Positions 59,505 through 64,000 of a stretch of DNA of 64,000 bases are shown piece by piece. Positions within the stretch are counted from its first letter, which is position 1, and each line of letters opens with the position of its first letter. This DNA comes from an uncultured Eubacteriales bacterium. Lineage in GTDB: Bacteria > Bacillota > Clostridia > Oscillospirales > Acutalibacteraceae. The notes under the pieces are model-generated. The model ran no database searches and was not told the DNA's origin. It saw only the letters and a list, made by a program, of their open reading frames with translations. The DNA is taken from assembly GCA_934457415.1 (NCBI GenBank), contig CAKSHM010000001.1, positions 124,001 through 188,000 of the forward strand, written 5' to 3'. The position numbers and the translations under genes are program-made.

Positions 59505-60299
59505 ATGAGAAAAATGAAAAAAATATTAGCAATTGTTTTGGCAGCGTTTACGGTACTTAGCCTTGCAGGCTGCGCAGACAAAAAATCTGACAAAAAAACA
59601 CTTACAGTAGGATTTGACGCAGAGTTTCCTCCTTATGGCTTTGTCGCTGATGACGGAAGCTATGACGGATTTGACCTTGCTCTTGCAAAAGAGGTCTGCA
59701 AGCGTTTAGACTGGGAGTTCAAAGCCGAGGCTATTGACTGGAATTCTAAGGATAAAGAGCTTAATGCCGGAAACATAACCTGCATTTGGAACGGGTTTAC
59801 ATATACAGGAAGAGAAAATGAGTATACATGGTCCGATCCTTATGTAGACAACAGTATAGTTATTGTTGTTAAGGAAGATTCAGGAATTAAGTCTCTTGAA
59901 GACCTTAAAGACAAAAAAGTTATGTCTCAGGCAGCCTCCTCCGCAACAGATGCTATAAACGGCAACAAAGAGTTTAAGGACAGCCTTAAAGAGGTTGTTG
60001 AGCTTGCGGATTACAATACCGGATTTATGGATCTTGAGCAGGGAAGTGTTGACGCGGTTGCCGCAGATATCGGTGTCGCTAAATTCCAGATTGCCAATAA
60101 AAGCGGTAAATACGTAATACTTGAAAAGCCGATTTCTACCGAACAGTATGCAGTAGGCTTCAAGCTCGGTGATACAGAAACCCGCGACAAGGTAAACGAA
60201 CAGCTTAAGGCTATGGCTGAGGACGGAACAATGAAGAAGATCGGCGAAAAGTATGTTGACGCAGGTCTTGTCCTTGATAACCTCTGCATGTGCAAATAA
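59505..60299 (+). CDS. Amino-acid ABC transporter substrate-binding lipoprotein
   Basis: 264 residues. Lipobox LSLAGCAD with the Cys at about residue 23. SBP_bac_3 landmarks VGFDAEFPPYGF, YDGFDLALAKEV and DKKVMSQAASSATD. Polar amino-acid type. The annotated ATG at 59505 may be replaced by the ATG at 59514. Paralogue of the gene at 47535, with about the same layout. Confidence 0.92.
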   Translation: MRKMKKILAIVLAAFTVLSLAGCADKKSDKKTLTVGFDAEFPPYGFVADDGSYDGFDLALAKEVCKRLDWEFKAEAIDWNSKDKELNAGNITCIWNGFTYTGRENEYTWSDPYVDNSIVIVVKEDSGIKSLEDLKDKKVMSQAASSATDAINGNKEFKDSLKEVVELADYNTGFMDLEQGSVDAVAADIGVAKFQIANKSGKYVILEKPISTEQYAVGFKLGDTETRDKVNEQLKAMAEDGTMKKIGEKYVDAGLVLDNLCMCK

Positions 60300-60328
60300 T
60301 TTAATTGAATTAAATTTTCGAATTCAAA

Positions 60329-60354
60329 GGCGGAAGTGATAAAATCACTCCGCC
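60329..60354 (+). promoter_or_regulatory. Intercistronic hairpin between binding protein and permease genes
   Basis: GGCGGAAGTGAT / ATCACTCCGCC, 11 pairs with one bulged A and loop AAA, without a T-run. The same position as the hairpin in the other amino-acid ABC operon. Confidence 0.55.
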
Positions 60355-60387
60355 TATTCGGCGATTTTAGTATGAACGGAGTAATTT

Positions 60388-61044
60388 ATGTCAGTATCTG
60401 TAATGATAAGTCAGCTGGGCGTTGCATTCGTGCAGACTCTTCTCATTTTCTTTTTAACACTTTTAGGCTCTCTTCCTTTAGGACTTTTAATATACTTCGG
60501 TAAGACGAGTAAATTTAAGCCCTTAAGATGGCTTATAAATATTTATATTTCAGTTATGCGCGGAACCCCGCTTATGCTTCAGCTTATGGTGGTTTATTTC
60601 GGACCGAATCTTATTTTCGGCATAACTGTTCCCGGAAACTGGAGATTTACCGCTGTTATAATCGCGTTTGTTATAAATTATGCGGCTTATTTTGCTGAGA
60701 TTTACCGCGGCGGAATTGAATCTATCCCGATAGGTCAGTATGAAGCGGCTCAGATTTTGGGCTATTCAAGAACAAAAACATTTTTTAAAATTATTCTTCC
60801 TCAGATGATAAAGCGCGTAATTCCGCCTGTAACAAACGAGGTTATCACATTGGTTAAGGATACATCGCTTGCCTCTGTAATCGGAATTGTGGAAATGTTT
60901 ACTAAGGCAAAGCAGATTGCGGTTGCTCCGAAATCTCCGGGAATGATAACATTTGTTGCCGCAGCGGTGTTTTATTATGTGTTCAACTATCTTGTTGCGT
61001 TTATAATGAATAGATTTGAAAAAGCGCTTAATTATTATAAGTGA
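60388..61044 (+). CDS. Amino-acid ABC transporter permease
   Basis: 218 residues, five membrane segments. RGTPLMLQLM and the EAA-type loop IPIGQYEAAQILGYSRTKTF match the His/Glu/Gln/Arg/opine family. ATG at 60388; the ATPase follows 9 bases after its stop. Confidence 0.93.
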   Translation: MSVSVMISQLGVAFVQTLLIFFLTLLGSLPLGLLIYFGKTSKFKPLRWLINIYISVMRGTPLMLQLMVVYFGPNLIFGITVPGNWRFTAVIIAFVINYAAYFAEIYRGGIESIPIGQYEAAQILGYSRTKTFFKIILPQMIKRVIPPVTNEVITLVKDTSLASVIGIVEMFTKAKQIAVAPKSPGMITFVAAAVFYYVFNYLVAFIMNRFEKALNYYK

Positions 61045-61053
61045 GATGAAAAT

Positions 61054-61806
61054 ATGAATGTTTTAAAAATGAAAGATATCGTCAAAGGGTTTGATGGAAA
61101 CGGTGTTTTAAAAGGAATATCTTTAGAGGTCAATAAGGGCGAGGTGGTTTCTGTTATCGGACCGTCAGGCTCGGGAAAGTCAACTCTTTTGCGCTGCGCA
61201 ACGCTTCTTGAAAAGATTGACGGCGGCGAAATTTACTATATGGGAGAAAAAGCGGTTTACACTGAAAATAATAAGGTTATGTATTCTAAGGATATACAGC
61301 AGATTCGTAAATGTTTCAGCCTTGTTTTTCAGAATTTTAACCTGTTTCCGCACTATTCGGTTTTAAAGAATGTCACCGATGCTCCCGTATCGGTTCTTGG
61401 AATGAAAACGGAAGATGCAAAGAAAAAAGGATTGGAATTGCTTGAAAAAATGGGACTTTCAGATAAAGCAAATGCGTATCCCTGTCAGCTATCGGGCGGG
61501 CAGCAGCAGAGGGTTTCTATCGTAAGAGCGCTTGCTATGAATCCGGAAATCCTGTTTTTTGACGAGCCGACAAGTGCGCTCGACCCCGAGCTTACGGGTG
61601 AAGTCCTAAAGGTTATTAAACAGCTTGCCGACGAGAAAATGACAATGGTTATCGTAACCCACGAAATGTCCTTTGCAAAGGCTGTTTCAGACAGAGTTGT
61701 ATTTATTGACGGCGGAAATATCATAGAGCAGGGAAAACCCGAAGAGGTTTTCGGCAATACTCAGAACGAGCGCACAAAGCAGTTCCTAAGTAATTATCAA
61801 AAATGA
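61054..61806 (+). CDS. Amino-acid ABC transporter ATP-binding protein
   Basis: 250 residues. Walker A GPSGSGKST, signature LSGGQQQR, Walker B LFFDEPTSALD, H-loop VTHEM. GlnQ/HisP type. It overlaps the following racemase-like gene by 4 bases (ATGA), so that gene is translated with the transporter. Confidence 0.94.
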   Translation: MNVLKMKDIVKGFDGNGVLKGISLEVNKGEVVSVIGPSGSGKSTLLRCATLLEKIDGGEIYYMGEKAVYTENNKVMYSKDIQQIRKCFSLVFQNFNLFPHYSVLKNVTDAPVSVLGMKTEDAKKKGLELLEKMGLSDKANAYPCQLSGGQQQRVSIVRALAMNPEILFFDEPTSALDPELTGEVLKVIKQLADEKMTMVIVTHEMSFAKAVSDRVVFIDGGNIIEQGKPEEVFGNTQNERTKQFLSNYQK

Positions 61807-62585
61807 AAATAGCATATTCTTTGTTTGACCCGTCGGGTAATGTAACGGCTTTGGTGCAGACCGATGTTAATGAAAAATATTATGCCGCCGTTTCAAAGGA
61901 AATATTAAAAATCGAGCCTTCCGCTCAGCAGGTCGGCTTTGTAAAAAACGGAAACCTTTATATGTCGGGCGGCGAGTTTTGCGGAAACGCTTCCGCAAGC
62001 CTTGCTTGCTTAAAGCTTAAAAATTCGGGTGAAGATCCCACAAATATAAAGGCATATTCTTTTGATGTTTCCGGAGCAGGCGAAACCGTAAAAACAGCGG
62101 TTAAAAAAATATCTGAAAATGAGTTTACGGTAAGCGTTGATATGCCGCTTTTTAAGAATATAGATTATATTGATTTTAAAATAGGTACTAATAAGCTTAA
62201 TTTGCCTGTTGTTAAAATCCCGGGGATTTATCATATAATTATAGCGCAAAATATAGAAAAAAAACCGGCAGAGTCACTTATAAAAAAATGGTGCTTTGAG
62301 CTTAACGCTGACGCACTGGGGCTTATGTTTTTTGATGAACAAAAGTCACGCTTAAAGCCGCTTGTTTATGTTAAGGCGGTTGATACGCTGTATTGGGAGT
62401 CGTCATGCGCCAGCGGAACCTCCGCTTTGGGATTTTATATTTCTAAAAAATATGAAAGCAAGGTAAGTCTTAATATATCCGAAGAGGGCGGCACGCTGAC
62501 TGTTGACGCCGCGCCTTCGGGCAAGGTCAGACTTACGGGCAATGTCAGATTTATAGGAAATAAGGAGTTTATTTTTAATGAATAA
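61803..62585 (+). CDS. DapF-fold amino-acid racemase/epimerase-like protein
   Basis: 260 residues. Two half-domains each carry a catalytic-type cysteine: GGEFCGNASAS (C60) and WESSCASGTSA (C202), the pair that acts as acid/base in diaminopimelate epimerase and in the DapF-like histidine racemases (CntK group). The overall sequence differs from a normal DapF, so a different amino acid is likely. It is coupled to the amino-acid importer, suggesting use or scavenging of a D-amino acid. Confidence 0.65.
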   Translation: MKIAYSLFDPSGNVTALVQTDVNEKYYAAVSKEILKIEPSAQQVGFVKNGNLYMSGGEFCGNASASLACLKLKNSGEDPTNIKAYSFDVSGAGETVKTAVKKISENEFTVSVDMPLFKNIDYIDFKIGTNKLNLPVVKIPGIYHIIIAQNIEKKPAESLIKKWCFELNADALGLMFFDEQKSRLKPLVYVKAVDTLYWESSCASGTSALGFYISKKYESKVSLNISEEGGTLTVDAAPSGKVRLTGNVRFIGNKEFIFNE

Positions 62586-62856
62586 GCATATTGAAAAAAA
62601 TGAGATTTCGAATTTGTTTAAGGCGGTTTTGTCTTTGAAGAACGAGCAGGAATGTCAGGATTTTTTTGATGACCTCTGTACAAATAAAGAAATTGAGCAG
62701 ATGGCTCAGCGCGTCTGCGCGGCAAAGCTTTTAATGGAGGGGAAAACCTATAATCAGGTTATCGAGGAAACCGATATTTCGTCTGCAACTTTAAGCCGTG
62801 TTTCAAGATGCGTTCAGTACGGAAAAGGCTACTCGGAAATTTTAAAAAGATTATAA
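62578..62856 (+). CDS. TrpR-like protein YerC/YecD
   Basis: 92 residues. The Trp-repressor-type HTH is visible: EQMAQRVCAAKLLMEGKTYNQVIEETDISSA region, then TLSRVSRCVQYG. YerC has no established regulon. It overlaps the racemase gene by 8 bases and ends the operon. Could regulate the transporter cluster. Confidence 0.85.
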   Translation: MNKHIEKNEISNLFKAVLSLKNEQECQDFFDDLCTNKEIEQMAQRVCAAKLLMEGKTYNQVIEETDISSATLSRVSRCVQYGKGYSEILKRL

Positions 62857-62866
62857 TAATTTTATC

Positions 62867-62905
62867 AGGGCTTTCCTTTTGATAAGGAAAGCTCTTTTTT
62901 TATCT
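62867..62905 (+). terminator. Terminator of the second amino-acid ABC operon
   Basis: AGGGCTTTCCTT / AAGGAAAGCTCT with a T-run of 7. Confidence 0.85.
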
Positions 62906-62974
62906 TTTAACAGGTTATATTTTCCTTTTCATTTTAATATTATTAAATAAAAAAAGTAGAGAGTGTGACTTGTT

Positions 62975-64000
62975 ATGGAACAAAAAAATCTTACAATGCC
63001 CGTCACGGTCAATGAAACCGTTTTGAAGGAAACCGCCGAAATTCCTGTTGATACCGATTATACTCTTCCGGATTACTGTCCCGAAATTTCAAAAATACTT
63101 AAATGTAAAACCGATGTTTTTATAATTTCAAAGGGAATTAACGGGAAGAATGTTACGGTAGACGGAAACGTTCTTATAACCCTTATTTATGTAAGCGGAG
63201 AGGGCGAGCTTTATTCTTATGAGTATCAATATCCTTTTAATAAAACATTTGAGGGCGCGGACGGTATTGAAAACGCATATGTTTTTGCCGCCGCAAAAAC
63301 CGATTATATAAACTGCCGTGCGGTAAGCCCGAGAAAGGTAGATGTTCACGGGGCAATAAGCCTTTGTGTTAATGCGCAAAAGAAGAAAACAGTCGAAATA
63401 ATTTCTGATATCGACGATGATACAATTGAGCTTAAACGCTCGGTAATTTCCGCTTCAAGCCCTATCGGTTATGCCGAAAAATATGTGAATATTGAGGAAG
63501 AAACCGAAATAGGACAATCATCAGATGCGGTGAAATGCGTTCTCAGATATGAGGGAAATGCAAGAGTTAAGGAATGCAAGCTTCTCCCGAATAAGGTTAT
63601 GCTTAAAGGCGAGCTTTGCGTTAAAACAGTTTATGCCACAGTAACCGGCAAGCAGCAGCATCTTAATACGGTTATTCCTTTCAGTCAATTGCTTGGGATT
63701 GAAGGTATAAATGAAAGCTGTAAGTCCGGCTCAGACTGTAAGCTTTGCTATCTTGAGGTTAAACCGTCCTCGTTTGAAGAAAGCAAAAGCTTTACAATAA
63801 ACGCCAAGGTTTTGGTATGCTGCAAAACCTATTGCGAAAATGATATTGAGGTCATAACTGACGCTTTCTCAAGGAAGTTTGAAACCGAATTTAAAAAGAA
63901 CAGTATTAGACTCAGTAAGCTTTGCTGCGAGTTATGTGACAGAATGCAGATAAAGGATACAGCCGAAGTAAAAGACATTAAAATATGCTCGGTGTGCGAT
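62975..64000 (+). CDS. DUF3794 (SPOCS) domain protein, SipL-like (partial, 5' part)
   Basis: 342 codons, open at the window end. Two DUF3794 domains are visible: residues about 30-150 (DYTLPDYCPEISKILKC) and 175-310 (RYEGNARVKECKLLPNKVMLKGEL). SipL of Clostridioides difficile, with DUF3794 repeats and a C-terminal LysM, binds SpoIVA and builds the spore coat. Whether a LysM follows cannot be seen here. The RBS is weak (AGAGAGTG). Cys are unusually frequent near the end. Confidence 0.85.
   Translation, partial: MEQKNLTMPVTVNETVLKETAEIPVDTDYTLPDYCPEISKILKCKTDVFIISKGINGKNVTVDGNVLITLIYVSGEGELYSYEYQYPFNKTFEGADGIENAYVFAAAKTDYINCRAVSPRKVDVHGAISLCVNAQKKKTVEIISDIDDDTIELKRSVISASSPIGYAEKYVNIEEETEIGQSSDAVKCVLRYEGNARVKECKLLPNKVMLKGELCVKTVYATVTGKQQHLNTVIPFSQLLGIEGINESCKSGSDCKLCYLEVKPSSFEESKSFTINAKVLVCCKTYCENDIEVITDAFSRKFETEFKKNSIRLSKLCCELCDRMQIKDTAEVKDIKICSVCD

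Noticed and set aside
1..64000. CRISPR arrays, prophage or insertion sequences.
   Set aside because: No regularly spaced repeats, transposase, integrase or phage structural genes are visible.

Overview
The window looks like a chromosomal segment of an anaerobic, endospore-forming member of the class Clostridia, probably a gut Oscillospirales/Ruminococcaceae-type organism. The evidence is AT-rich DNA with AGA/AGG arginine codons, strong AGGAGG ribosome binding sites and many TTG/GTG starts. Spore genes are present (SigK with its pro-sequence, SpoVAC, a SipL-like DUF3794 protein). Other pointers are PPi-type phosphofructokinase, the family pair DUF2325/DUF3793, and many two-hexamer sigma-A promoters with 17-bp spacers. 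The family placement is inference; no rRNA or clear tRNA gene is present.

Layout. 1-2.2 kb: end of an ABC exporter operon (ATPase tail, permease) and a phosphopantetheinyl transferase. 2.2-2.5 kb: a 277-bp structured, inverted-repeat-bounded element leading into a cytosolic GH35 beta-galactosidase. 4.57-6.0 kb: an apparently metal-regulated DUF2325-DUF3793-flavodoxin operon. 6.1-9.6 kb: histidine phosphatase and two flavoprotein oxidoreductases. 9.7-12.1 kb: gapA, a PHP phosphatase and TspO. 12.1-13.7 kb (minus): a coiled-coil protein, coaD and rsmD. 13.8-19.7 kb: a long housekeeping run (rplS, lepB, prolyl-tRNA editing protein, rbgA, rnhB, yraN, M19 dipeptidase, thrC). 19.8-24.9 kb: a small DUF1540 protein, a metallophosphoesterase, tig-clpP-clpX and sigK. 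25-39.9 kb: GH31 glucosidase, mtaB, a CapD-like sugar dehydratase, typA, an exonuclease, a radical SAM activase, PPi-PFK, and a minus-strand pgk-tpiA-gpmI operon. 39.9-45.8 kb: trmL and, divergently, a membrane protein-spoVAC-rodA operon, then citrate synthase, rpe, a MecA-like adaptor and a Cys-rich unknown protein. 45.9-48.6 kb: a first polar amino-acid ABC importer. 48.6-54.7 kb: DUF4363/DUF421, then an AraC-controlled sugar-acid catabolic cluster. 54.7-56.6 kb: a deacetylase, an SGNH hydrolase and a YgjP-type metallopeptidase. 56.7-59 kb: serC-serA. 59-62.9 kb: an XRE regulator, a second amino-acid ABC importer followed by a DapF-fold racemase candidate and YerC. 62.97 kb to the end: the start of a DUF3794 spore protein.

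How the genes fit together. The central carbon genes (PPi-PFK, triose isomerase, GAPDH, PGK, iPGM) give most of lower glycolysis. GH35 and GH31 supply monosaccharides inside the cell. serC-serA and thrC draw amino acids from it. The 50.7-54.7 kb cluster encodes dehydrogenase, lactonase, dehydratase and aldolase classes in one transcription unit, which together would form a non-phosphorylative sugar oxidation route whose substrate I cannot name.

The items I find most worth a second look are that catabolic cluster, the structured element before the GH35 gene, the paired GGTTAGC-N4-GCTAAC operators before the DUF2325/DUF3793/flavodoxin operon, and the racemase-like gene attached to the second amino-acid importer.
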